64,000 bases of DNA, taken from contig NZ_SDPW01000001.1 in the NCBI RefSeq assembly GCF_004135645.1, positions 744,001 through 808,000 of the forward strand, written 5' to 3'. Position 1 is the stretch's first letter; the number at the start of each line of letters is the position of its first letter. Below the pieces are notes generated by a model that saw only the letters and a program-made list of their open reading frames with translations, was not told where the DNA came from and did no database searches. The stretch is from Senegalimassilia faecalis (GTDB lineage Bacteria > Actinomycetota > Coriobacteriia > Coriobacteriales > Eggerthellaceae). The position numbers were made by a program, and so were the translations under genes. Shown one piece after another: positions 27,017-35,900 of the stretch.

Positions 27017-28237
27017 TTACTTCGCTTTAATCAGTAGTTTTACCTCATTCGCAATTTTTTTCGGGTTGCGAACGATTCCGCGCGCATATCGCACCAGCTG
27101 CAACGCCGGGCGCAATGGCGCGATTCTGGAAGCGCGCGGGAACAAGTACCCCAGCGCCTCATCGTTGGTTAAGCGCTCGCGCAGGTAACCGCGCTTTGCG
27201 GCGCCCAAATCGCCTTCGTGCTTCGCCTTCTGCTTATCAAGCCGGTTCTCCACCATTCGATTGCTGTTGCCATACGTACCGCTCCTCAGTAAATAGCGAA
27301 GGAGATCCGCTTGCTCGAACGGCAGCGGATCAACGGCGCAAGCTCCGCCGAAGCCCACGTCAGCCAGCGCACGCACACGAGCCTCGAAATCGAGCAGACC
27401 AGTCTCTCGCAACTCGGAGAACACATAGTCCCAATCCATGTCCATACCTTTAACGTCAAGAAGCACACGCGTATCGACCACGAAGCGGATACCGCAACCT
27501 GCGGCATCGAAGTGCTTGAACGCGTGCGCCATAATATAGACGTATTCATCCTCATCAGAGAAGCGGAACAGATGCGGGTCGTGCTCATCTCGAATAGCGC
27601 GTTTCCATGGGTTTTCGTAGTAAGCGGCCATGGGGCTTGAGGACGACACGAGGCAACGATGCGGTTCGAAATTGAAGATCGGCTGCTTTTCGAACGACTC
27701 ATGATTGCCCACGCGCAACGACTTCGTGGTGTAACCCAAGTCATGCATCACGCGCTCGATAACACGGATGCCACGCTCCACCGTCGCTTCGCGCTCCGCA
27801 TGCGTTGCGCCGCAAATGCGGAAGCCTTCGTCCTCGATAGGCTCAACAAACCCGTACAGAAAGTCGTTGTCAGCCATAGATCGCATTTCAGGACGCGGGT
27901 AATAATCCGCCAGAAGCGCGCCTTTCATTGGGAGGCACGATAGGCCCTCGAGCGCCAATGCAGCAAATACCAGCTCTCGTTCCGCATCGAAGCGAACTCG
28001 ACGAAACAGCGTTATCTGGGCTTCGTTTTCCCATTGCCTTCTCAGATCAGCGGGAATATCGTCACGGGTTTCCGCGCCAAACCACGCCATACCCTCAACG
28101 CTGTTATGTTCAGCAAGCGCATGCACGCACCGCCAGGTCACGCCGACGGGTATTGGCTGCGCTGGCACGTCATGCAGACCGCAATCGATGAGATGCACCA
28201 GATATCGTCCCGCCCGATCGAGCATTTCGTTTTCCAC
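27017..28237 (-). CDS. nucleotidyltransferase-like protein (lasso-cluster NT type)
   Basis: A 406-residue protein of the uncharacterised nucleotidyltransferase family found in some lasso and other peptide clusters. The catalytic-looking segment SCLPMKGALLADYYPRPEMR followed by SMADNDFLY keeps the lysine-glycine and a D-x-D pair of the superfamily. HLFRFSDEDEYVYIMAHAFK follows. It probably transfers a nucleotide to, or modifies, a peptide or carrier; target unknown. The start is GTG with GAAAGGATG upstream. It is the last gene of a minus-strand run of six. Confidence 0.75.
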   Translation of the reverse strand: MENEMLDRAGRYLVHLIDCGLHDVPAQPIPVGVTWRCVHALAEHNSVEGMAWFGAETRDDIPADLRRQWENEAQITLFRRVRFDAERELVFAALALEGLSCLPMKGALLADYYPRPEMRSMADNDFLYGFVEPIEDEGFRICGATHAEREATVERGIRVIERVMHDLGYTTKSLRVGNHESFEKQPIFNFEPHRCLVSSSSPMAAYYENPWKRAIRDEHDPHLFRFSDEDEYVYIMAHAFKHFDAAGCGIRFVVDTRVLLDVKGMDMDWDYVFSELRETGLLDFEARVRALADVGFGGACAVDPLPFEQADLLRYLLRSGTYGNSNRMVENRLDKQKAKHEGDLGAAKRGYLRERLTNDEALGYLFPRASRIAPLRPALQLVRYARGIVRNPKKIANEVKLLIKAK

Positions 28238-28284
28238 AATGCATCCTTTCTCATATACCCGCCGAAATAGAAAACGGGGAAACG

Positions 28285-28326
28285 CTCAGAGCAAGTGCCC
28301 TGGCTCCAAAGCCTCCTGAGCGTCGT
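28285..28326 (-). other. hairpin between ABC and nucleotidyltransferase genes
   Basis: ACGCTCAG and CTGAGCGT pair across 26 nt within the 139-nt gap. It could be a partial terminator or mRNA-processing site separating the last gene from the operon. Confidence 0.35.
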
Positions 28327-28376
28327 ATCGCCATCTTGCCAATTCACTATCGCAAGCTTCAGTAGCCTGCCTCGCG

Positions 28377-30245
28377 CTATCGTTCGACGCAGGCCCCCTT
28401 GCGCATTTCCACTACGCGATCGCATGCGGCAAGCGTCGCCTCCCGATGCGTCACCAGCACGGCAGCCCTGCCGGGCAGTGCGCGCAGGTTGGCCAGCATC
28501 CTGCGCTCGGTTTCGGCATCGAGCGCCGAGGTCGCTTCATCAAGCAGCAGCACCGGCGCCTGGCTGTATACGGCGCGCGCAACGGCCAGCCGCTGCATCT
28601 GCCCCTCAGATAACCCCGTTCCGCGCTGCCCTAAAGGCGTGTCCAATCCCTGCGGCAACGCCCTAATGAAGTCCCATGCACATGCCGCCTTGCAAGCAGC
28701 AACAACGCGTTGCAAATCAAGGTCGTTACCCTGTTCGGCAAAAGCGACAGTATCGCAAATCGTACCTGCCATCAGGCGATTTCCTTGCGGAACAAACGCA
28801 AAAAGCCCCTTTGCCTCGCAAAGCGGGACACGTATGCCGCCAGCATCCTGCGCCCACGCCTCGCCCGATTGCGGCATATATGCGCCCAGCAGCAACTTCG
28901 TCAACGTTGACTTGCCAACACCGCTCGGACCAGCCAGGCCCACGAATTCGCCCGCATTCAGCGCAAAATCGCAGCCATGCAGCACATCATCGCCGCAATC
29001 ATACGCAAACGACGCTCCACGCAACTCCAACTTTGAGAACGATGCAGATTCGAAAACGACATCATCGCCGGCAAAGACCTCGGCACTCATGCTTGCTTTC
29101 GTCGCGACATTAACTTGCATTTTGACATCAAGGCCGGACGAGCCGCTGCCTCTCGACCGCGCACCAGCTCCGTCGCCTTCTGAAACATTGATTGCACTTG
29201 CTTGCAGAACAGCACCAACGCTATCCCGCAAAGTCGTTGTACTTTGCTTGCCATCTATCTCCCGATTGAGCCCCATAAGGCGCTCAGAACTTGCAAGCAT
29301 GGACGAGTATTTTGAGAACGATCCACCTAAGCTGGAAAACGGTGACTGAATCTGACCTATAAGCTGAACTATCGCCATAAGCGTTCCGTAGGTGCAGGTT
29401 CCGTTAAGGATGCCAAAGCCGCACCAACCGAAGCCCAGCACATACCCCATCTGCACCGCCAGCACAAGCGCCGTGCTGCAGCCGTTGGAAACATCCGCCT
29501 TACGCAAACGCGCACATCGGTGAGCGGCCATGGCGCGCTCGGCGCGCTCGCATACCTTACGTTCGCAGCAAAACGCGTGCACAACCAACAAACTGTCCAA
29601 GCATTCCTGCAGGTAACTGCGCATATTTCCTTCAGCTTCCTGCATGCCCGCATGCAGTCGCTTCAGTAGCGGGCGCACAGCCAATGAAGCTGATGCGGCA
29701 ATGCAGCCGCCAACCACAAAAACAAGCGTCAAGCTTGGCGCCAGGGCAAACAAGGCTGCTACAACACCAACCAAGCGAACCGTCATGGAAACCATTGTCG
29801 GAATGAGGGTGCAGGCGCCATCGGCAACAACGGAAACGTCCGAGGTCATGCACGTCATCAGCTCTCCGGAATGCCGATGCTGCACGCGTTCGTATGGCTG
29901 TGCGAGCACGTCGGCAAAGGCGCGGCAACGCAGCTGATTCTCGAAACGCGACAGGGTTCGCTCAAGAAGAGCCCGATTGGCGGCGATACAAGCGACCTGA
30001 ACGCACAGAATCCCGGCGAACACTCCACACCACAGCCAGAAACCATTGAAGCTTCCTGCAACCGCCTCATCAATGGTCTTCTGCATCGCCAGCGCAAAGC
30101 CGACAGCGTTTAATGCCATCAGACTCTGTAAACCACACAGCGCCACAATGCGAGTAAGCCCCGCTCGGCCAATGACGCCAGCAATCCAGCGGCGCGCAGG
30201 CATCCCGCCACCGAACACATGTTGCAGCTTCTGCCTTATATTCAT
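28377..30245 (-). CDS. ABC exporter, fused permease and ATPase (peptide type)
   Basis: A 622-residue half-transporter. A six-span membrane domain occupies about residues 25-315, and the ATPase domain has Walker A GPSGVGKST (439-447), signature LSEGQMQR, Walker B VLLLDEATSALD and H-loop VTHREAT. There is no N-terminal C39 peptidase. An unusual Ser/Gly/Ala-rich insertion (about 332-400) separates the domains. The ATG overlaps the stop of the peptidase gene (ATGA), so translation is coupled. In context it should export the mature peptide product of this cluster. Confidence 0.88.
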   Translation of the reverse strand: MNIRQKLQHVFGGGMPARRWIAGVIGRAGLTRIVALCGLQSLMALNAVGFALAMQKTIDEAVAGSFNGFWLWCGVFAGILCVQVACIAANRALLERTLSRFENQLRCRAFADVLAQPYERVQHRHSGELMTCMTSDVSVVADGACTLIPTMVSMTVRLVGVVAALFALAPSLTLVFVVGGCIAASASLAVRPLLKRLHAGMQEAEGNMRSYLQECLDSLLVVHAFCCERKVCERAERAMAAHRCARLRKADVSNGCSTALVLAVQMGYVLGFGWCGFGILNGTCTYGTLMAIVQLIGQIQSPFSSLGGSFSKYSSMLASSERLMGLNREIDGKQSTTTLRDSVGAVLQASAINVSEGDGAGARSRGSGSSGLDVKMQVNVATKASMSAEVFAGDDVVFESASFSKLELRGASFAYDCGDDVLHGCDFALNAGEFVGLAGPSGVGKSTLTKLLLGAYMPQSGEAWAQDAGGIRVPLCEAKGLFAFVPQGNRLMAGTICDTVAFAEQGNDLDLQRVVAACKAACAWDFIRALPQGLDTPLGQRGTGLSEGQMQRLAVARAVYSQAPVLLLDEATSALDAETERRMLANLRALPGRAAVLVTHREATLAACDRVVEMRKGACVER

Positions 30246-30829
30246 TGGGACTTGTCTTTCCCGGGTTCTTCGCATACACCAGATGCGTCGACGGCAGCAC
30301 GCTGTCCGGACTCACGCTTGCCGCAGCTCCCTGCAACGCTAGCGGCGTCTGACCCAATCGCGCGATGACGCGCCTGCCTTTTGCTGCCCTTCAAGCACCG
30401 TTTAGCGCGCCCGGCAAAAGCACGTGCCCGCATAGCATAACGGCGTAGCGGATAAATCGCATACCACGCACGCACATACGCTCGATAAGGCAAACCGTCC
30501 ATATCTATCTTCTTCTCACCACGATAAAGCCCCGTCAGCACGCCGATAACGCGCTCATCTGGAATATCGGGTTCCTTGTTTAAGCAGTTATCGCCTAACA
30601 TGGTGTAGCTGTCAGAGTGAACCTCGACGCATCGATGCAACACATAGTCGTCACCGCGGCGATACAGAGGAACCTCGAACCTGCGAAGCCGACGGCCATG
30701 CAGCGGCTCGACGACGATGGTATCGCGCCGGTTGCGCAGCATCGGACACATGCTCACCCCTACCGTAGTGCTCACGTACACACCTTGCTGAGCAAGCACC
30801 TCTTCTATATGTTTGCCGGACCGAGACAC
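30242..30829 (-). CDS. S24/S26 signal-peptidase-like protein
   Basis: A 195-residue protein of the short S26 (LepB/LexA-fold) branch. The serine motif is TTVGVSMCPMLRNRRD (S26 of the product), then RRGDDYVLHRC and YTMLGDN, the conserved boxes of the fold. A classical catalytic lysine is not evident, as seen in other peptide-cluster members. The C-terminal 65 residues are basic and poorly conserved. There is no clear membrane span. The GTG start is 3 nt after the pqqD-like stop. Likely role: leader removal or a non-catalytic partner. Confidence 0.78.
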   Translation of the reverse strand: MSRSGKHIEEVLAQQGVYVSTTVGVSMCPMLRNRRDTIVVEPLHGRRLRRFEVPLYRRGDDYVLHRCVEVHSDSYTMLGDNCLNKEPDIPDERVIGVLTGLYRGEKKIDMDGLPYRAYVRAWYAIYPLRRYAMRARAFAGRAKRCLKGSKRQARHRAIGSDAASVAGSCGKRESGQRAAVDASGVCEEPGKDKSQ

Positions 30830-30832
30830 CGC

Positions 30833-31096
30833 CTATGCCAAAAATCCCTCTTCAGCAACCTGCTTCACAAACGCAGCAACATCCGTCGCGGCTTTCTCGC
30901 CGTCTACTTCATACGCAGACACAAGGTCAGCCGCAATCTCCTCGTTCGATTTGCCCGCCGCAAGTCCTTCCCAGATTACGCGACCCGTCTCGTTCAGCTT
31001 GATCATGCCGTGAAAGCCCTTGCTAGCTTCGCCGGTGGCGATAACGACCACCTGACCGGCAACTTCACGCAGCACAAAACCCTCTTTGATACGCAT
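30833..31096 (-). CDS. PqqD-family RiPP recognition element
   Basis: An 87-residue winged-helix protein: RIKEGFVLREVAGQVVVIAT, then IKLNETGRVIWEGLAAGKSN and EEIAADLVSAYEV. This is the PqqD fold used to bind leader peptides of ribosomally made modified peptides; stand-alone copies are called B1 in lasso clusters. GGGAAGAGG precedes the ATG. It lies between the kinase-like and peptidase-like genes. Confidence 0.9.
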   Translation of the reverse strand: MRIKEGFVLREVAGQVVVIATGEASKGFHGMIKLNETGRVIWEGLAAGKSNEEIAADLVSAYEVDGEKAATDVAAFVKQVAEEGFLA

Positions 31097-31226
31097 AACG
31101 CCTCTTCCCGATAAACCGGAGACAGCAGCAGCCGCACATCTGCCTCCCAATGATTAGCAACAAATAAGGTGCTTACTCACCTCGAAAGTCGATTGTCGAG
31201 AGAAGCAAGCACTGGCGTTCCGATAG

Positions 31227-32024
31227 CTAGATTGCCGGCCGATACGGCAATCCCGTAAGCGCTTCGAAACTTGTACGAACGGCGTCTTCGGACATATCGC
31301 AAGCCAGCGAAAACAGAGGCACGCGCGAGACCAGCGCATCAAGCAAGTCAAGCGTGTTCCCCGCCGCACAAGCGTCTCCAGGCAGGTAAACCTGACGTAC
31401 CACCTTGCCCAAACACGCAGCTGGTTCTATACGGCAAATAGACGAAGCCCCCACGTCGCTGCGCGAGATCAGCACGATACCCGCCAGGGGAGCCGACGCA
31501 TTCTCCTGCCAGCCTTCTTTACCTGCCCAAGGCGTACCGTACGCAATGGGTGACTCATCGGCGGCCGCAGGAATGCGCACGAACGGCTTGTCGCCGTTCA
31601 CGACTCGCACGCCCGCACCCAGGTATTGCCGCCATAGCATAATATGTGTCGATTTGCCCGTTCCGCTTGGCGCCATGAACAGATACGCTTTGCCCGCGTA
31701 TTGGATAACCGCCCCATGCACCAACATGCGATTGTGTTGCGGCAGCTCATTCGCGATGCTGCGCAAAACCGCCAACGTTTCCAAATACGAATCCGCCCAA
31801 TGGCGACCTTCAGTCGCAATCGCTCGCTCGGCATCAATGGCTTCTTGGGACATCAATACAACCAAGTCCGCAGCCACAGCATCGTCGCACTTTTCCAAGT
31901 AGTCTTTGCACAGATGCCGAACATCCTGATGAAGAGCCAGTATGTCTACCGTCAAGCCGGCAAGACGAACCCGAAAACGCGTTTTCTCGAGCCCGTTGCC
32001 ACCATTATCCGCGTGCTTCTTCAT
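31227..32024 (-). CDS. HPr-kinase-like peptide/protein kinase
   Basis: A 265-residue protein resembling the C-terminal domain of HPr(Ser) kinase. The P-loop FMAPSGTGKSTHIMLW lies around residues 118-130, followed by VVNGDKPFVRI and YGTPWAGKEGW, matching the HprK-like kinases of lasso clusters (for example the paeninodin kinase), which phosphorylate the precursor. It begins 3 nt after the stop of the Ser/Gly-rich gene. The 130-nt gap to the pqqD-like gene holds a weak hairpin. Serine phosphorylation of a cluster peptide is a reasonable inference. Confidence 0.85.
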   Translation of the reverse strand: MKKHADNGGNGLEKTRFRVRLAGLTVDILALHQDVRHLCKDYLEKCDDAVAADLVVLMSQEAIDAERAIATEGRHWADSYLETLAVLRSIANELPQHNRMLVHGAVIQYAGKAYLFMAPSGTGKSTHIMLWRQYLGAGVRVVNGDKPFVRIPAAADESPIAYGTPWAGKEGWQENASAPLAGIVLISRSDVGASSICRIEPAACLGKVVRQVYLPGDACAAGNTLDLLDALVSRVPLFSLACDMSEDAVRTSFEALTGLPYRPAI

Positions 32025-32027
32025 AAC

Positions 32028-32567
32028 TTAGTAGTAACCCGTCCAAACGCCACCTTCGCTCGAAGGCTTGTCAGAAGAGCCTACTCCGCCATTACCCGAA
32101 TTGCTGGAATTCGAGTTGTCGGACTCGCCATTACCACCAGAAGCATTACCGTCACCGGAGCCTTCCGCCGCCGGCTGATCGTTGCGCGAATCGGAGGCAT
32201 CGCCATTACCGCCGGCAATGCTGCCAAAGTCCACCACATTGTCAGCCGACCCATCGTCCGCACCGCCACCGGATCCGATACCTGCTGCCGCAGAGCCCGA
32301 TCCACCAGATCGACTCTGGCCAACCGGCGACTGCGAGTTCGTCCCCTGCGTCGTCTTCTGGCCGCTCGACTGCGCATCGGATTTATCGTTCGCAGGTTGC
32401 TCGGTAGTCGCACCGACTTGCTTAGCATCTTCCGACTTCGCCGAATCATCGCTTTTACCGCAGGTGACTAAAGCGATAGTAGTCGCGATTAGCAAGAGCG
32501 CGACGAATATCGCGATTGCGGCAATAGTTATTTTCTTCTTATCTATTGGAGCACATTTTGCGTACAT
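32028..32567 (-). CDS. membrane-anchored Ser/Gly/Asp-rich protein, first gene of the peptide-maturation operon
   Basis: A 179-residue protein with a short cytoplasmic N-terminus (MYAKCAPIDKKK), one hydrophobic helix (about 13-35, ending LVTCG) and about 145 residues of Ser/Gly/Asn/Asp/Gln-rich low-complexity sequence. It ends GGVWTGYY. AGGTGA lies before the ATG; longer upstream frames are possible. It is 3 nt before the kinase gene. It could be a substrate, a surface display scaffold or a sensor; I do not recognise a family. Confidence 0.7.
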   Translation of the reverse strand: MYAKCAPIDKKKITIAAIAIFVALLLIATTIALVTCGKSDDSAKSEDAKQVGATTEQPANDKSDAQSSGQKTTQGTNSQSPVGQSRSGGSGSAAAGIGSGGGADDGSADNVVDFGSIAGGNGDASDSRNDQPAAEGSGDGNASGGNGESDNSNSSNSGNGGVGSSDKPSSEGGVWTGYY

Positions 32568-32773
32568 ACTCACGTCACCTGCTTCCCCGGAGAACGAACA
32601 CGCTTTCTTTAGCATGAGCAAAGCGTGCCGAGCAACAAACCGCTTTTCATACGAGAGCCGCTCGGCATTAGCTCTCACCCGTATCCAGAATCCCTATCTC
32701 TCGCCGACAAGCATCTTCAAACGCCTGCATCATTAAACAGAATGGCAAACGAGTGCGCTCGGTTAAAACCAAA

Positions 32774-32803
32774 AGCCCTCGTGATTCAATAATCACGAGG
32801 GCT
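32774..32803 (-). terminator. intrinsic terminator after the 39-residue peptide gene
   Basis: AGCCCTCGTGATT and AATCACGAGGGCT form a perfect 13-bp stem. On the minus strand a T-rich tract (TTTTGGTTTT) follows. It separates the adhesin-peptide transcript from the kinase-PqqD operon. Confidence 0.9.
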
Positions 32804-32807
32804 ATGA

Positions 32808-32927
32808 CTATTGCTGTAAGGCAGGGAACCCAGGATTTACTACGGTATCGCCAGACGAATCCGTAATCACATCCTCTCCCAGAAGCACCACTTGCATCGT
32901 CGGTTCTTTATACTGCTCTTTTTCCAT
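32808..32927 (-). CDS. 39-residue peptide, candidate RiPP precursor
   Basis: Translation gives MEKEQYKEPTMQVV, then LLGEDVITDSSG, then a tail ending FPALQQ. AAAGGGAT lies 8 nt before the ATG and a strong terminator follows the stop. The N-terminal half has Y6-x-x-P9-x-M11, the motif that PqqD-like B1 proteins recognise in lasso leaders, plus a Thr (T22) where lasso leaders have their penultimate Thr. The tail lacks Asp/Glu at positions suited to a lasso ring. It begins 13 nt after the adhesin stop. Confidence 0.75.
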   Translation of the reverse strand: MEKEQYKEPTMQVVLLGEDVITDSSGDTVVNPGFPALQQ

Positions 32928-32940
32928 CGCTTATCCCTTT

Positions 32941-35900
32941 CTATTCGCAAGCTTGAATGACTTTGTTTGCATAATCTATTTCATTGGCCCCAGCCAGAGA
33001 ATAATCCCTGATGAGCTGGGCAACTTCATAGACGGATCGCTGTTGATAGCCGACTTCGCTTGCGGTTACTTCAGTTCCGTCAGCCGTCTTGTATTCCACA
33101 AAAGCTTTTTCACTGATAAGCGCCTTGTAACTTGCCTTCGGAACCGGAGCGAAAACGATATTGGAAGTCACCGTACCGTCAAGAAGATTCAGCTGGCGAT
33201 CCTTCGCAATGGTTCTGTTGACGCTGCCGCCAGGGATATACCAATCCCATCCGTTCTGAACAAAGCTGCACTGTTCCGGTATAGACAAGTCGTAGCCAAA
33301 ACGAAGCGAGGTTGACGTAATGGCATCGCCCAAATCCATACGCAGCGACCCGCCCTTGAAATGAATCAAATCGCTAACCTTGACAAACTTGGGGTAAGCT
33401 TGTCCATTCGCTTCTTCCGCTGCGTAGGCTTCGGTGAAGCTAGAATCCTTGTACCAGCCAGCAAAGGCGTAATCGCTGGACATGTTGAAGTCAGCGTTGT
33501 TGATAGCCATTCTGCCGCCATTAGCATTAGTGTAGTCTGCAAGGCTATAGGACTGGTTGACATCGCTTGCAAGCACAGCGTAATCGGAGAACTTCGCAGT
33601 CTCGAACGTGACTGCACCACCCTGCTCGTCAACGTTGGTAGGATCTATAAGGTCAACCTCGTCGTTGTGGACGCGTGCAACCGTGACCTTCTTGCCAGCG
33701 ATAACTTGGGGATCAACCTCAATCGTTACCTCGATGGGATCCGCAGTCTCCTTGACGGGGACCGTAGCGGCAGCAGTCACATTGTTGTCGGAGTCCTTAA
33801 CCTCCGTCACCATATCAACGGAAAGCTCAAACGGCACAACAGTCGCATTCTTGGCGGTATCGGCAATTTGCTGGTTCGCTACAACATCCTGATTAGCCTT
33901 AACAACAAGTTGGACGTTAACCGACGCTCCGCTCTTTGTTGCCTCCTCAGCAACCTTGTTGACTTCATCTGCCTTGCCCATAGCACTTGCGTCAACGGTA
34001 ACGCCGCCGATATTGACCTCACTTGCGCTAGTTTCGACCGTAACATACTTAATCGACTCAGCAGCCTTTGCCGCCGACTCAGCAACCTTCTGCTGCTCGG
34101 CTTGCTCGACAACTACGCCAGAGGTGGAAACGGAGCCAGAAGCACTGCCACCCTCAGGTTTGACTTCTACGCCCTTTTCAGCGATGCCATAAGTGCCGTC
34201 GCTGTTCTTAACGCAAGCAAAGCCCTTGGCGCAGCAATCAGAGGGGACTTCAGCAGAGAACGTGCCACCGGAAACGGCAGCATTGCCACGATTTTCCGCA
34301 TTGTAATAATTGCGAATCATCGTTTTGCCGCCTGCAAAACTTCCGCCAGAGACCTTGAGGTCATCTGTGTCCTGCCCGTAGGAAGATGTGAAGAGAACGG
34401 AAGGAGCCGTGCCCTCGGCAGTGAAGCTGCCCCCGGAGATAGTCGCCTTGCTCCAGTTCATAATCACATACTGGCTCGTATTGGTGAACGTACCGCCAGT
34501 GATTTCAAGCGTAGTGTTCGACCCGTTCTTCACCGCGTTGACGCCGCCAGAGAAGATGCCGCCTTTAATAACCATCTTTGCATTGGTGTCATCGGCGTTA
34601 CAGAGATTGCTAGAATAGCCTCCCGCATTGCGGACAGTCGCCCCGCCCTCAATAGTCATGGTTCCTTTATTCTGAACCGTATACCAGCTATTGCCTCCAT
34701 TGCCATAGAGCTCGAGCGCGCCTTTCTCCTGACTACGCTCGAACAACCCGCCCTTGAGCGTAGCCGTACCATTGTTGACCAACGCACCCTTAGCATGTGT
34801 GACGTTGTCAACCGTGCCGGTCTTCGCGGTGCTGGAGTCTGCGACAATCAGCGTGCCATTATTAGTGATGGTGTGGTCCCTGACGTTGGTGAGCTTGAAG
34901 CCATTAAGGTCGAGCGTAAGGTTCTTGCCCTCGGCGACCGTCACGTCCTCGGCGGCATTCGCCAGCAACTTGACGGTGTCGCCGTCCTTTGCGACATCGA
35001 TGGCGGCTTGAACGGATGCATAGTTGGCGTTAGCCACTTGAGCCACAGCTTTTGAAACGGTATATGTTGCATCAGTGTCTTCGCCAGACTTCATGACGCA
35101 ATAGCCATCAGCCATGAAGTTCGTGCCTTCGCCTTCAGCCGTATTGTTCGAGGGATCGAAACCCTTAAACGCACCGCCGGCAACCCTAATGTCTGCTTCG
35201 CCAGCCTTGCAATTCTCATCTTTGCAGTTTAGCGTCCATGCAGGCGTAGCGGACTCAAACGTGCCACCCTTAACAACGATGTTGCCTTGATAAGCATAAA
35301 TCATATCGAACTGCTGGCAATCGGTGTTCGTAATCTGCTGCTTATAAGTTCCACCTTCAAGAGTGACCTTGGCGGCAGTCGACTCCGTCTGCACGGCCAT
35401 AGCATATTTGCTGTTCTCAACAGCGGTAACCACGCCATAGCCCTTGATGGTTAAATCGCCAACCAGCTTAACATCAAATACACCGTGGGCACCATTGCCC
35501 GTGATGTTGTGACCATTCAGGTCAATGGTGACTTTATCTTTGATTTCGTAATAGTTGCTAGGCTCATTGATATCCTGCAGCAGCTTGACAACATCGTTAG
35601 TGCCCGCAACGGCATTAATGGCACTAGAAAGCGTGGGATAATTGACCCCGTTGACCTCTGCCGGAGGATTCGTCTTGGAAAGCCCATACATACCGTCACC
35701 AGACGTCACTACCGAGTAGCCATCTGCCAAGGTTGCTCCATTGGCGGAAGGGTCGGTAGAAAACTTGCCAGCTGAAACGGTAATCTTAGAATCATCCGTT
35801 TTTGCAGGGTAATTCGCAGCAGCATCAAAGACCAGCGCTGCGCAGGGGAGCTGATTTTTATTGTCGCCAACCCAACCCTTAATGCTACCCGTGCAGTTAA

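Noticed and set aside
26866-27037. Short open frames inside the 146-bp element and beyond
   Set aside because: They arise from the inverted-repeat sequence and are not shared in frame between the two copies.
32808-32927. Classical lasso peptide precursor
   Set aside because: The leader motif fits, but no Asp or Glu lies at core positions 7-9 after the Thr-based cleavage site, and no cyclase gene is present. I therefore call it a lasso-like leader only.
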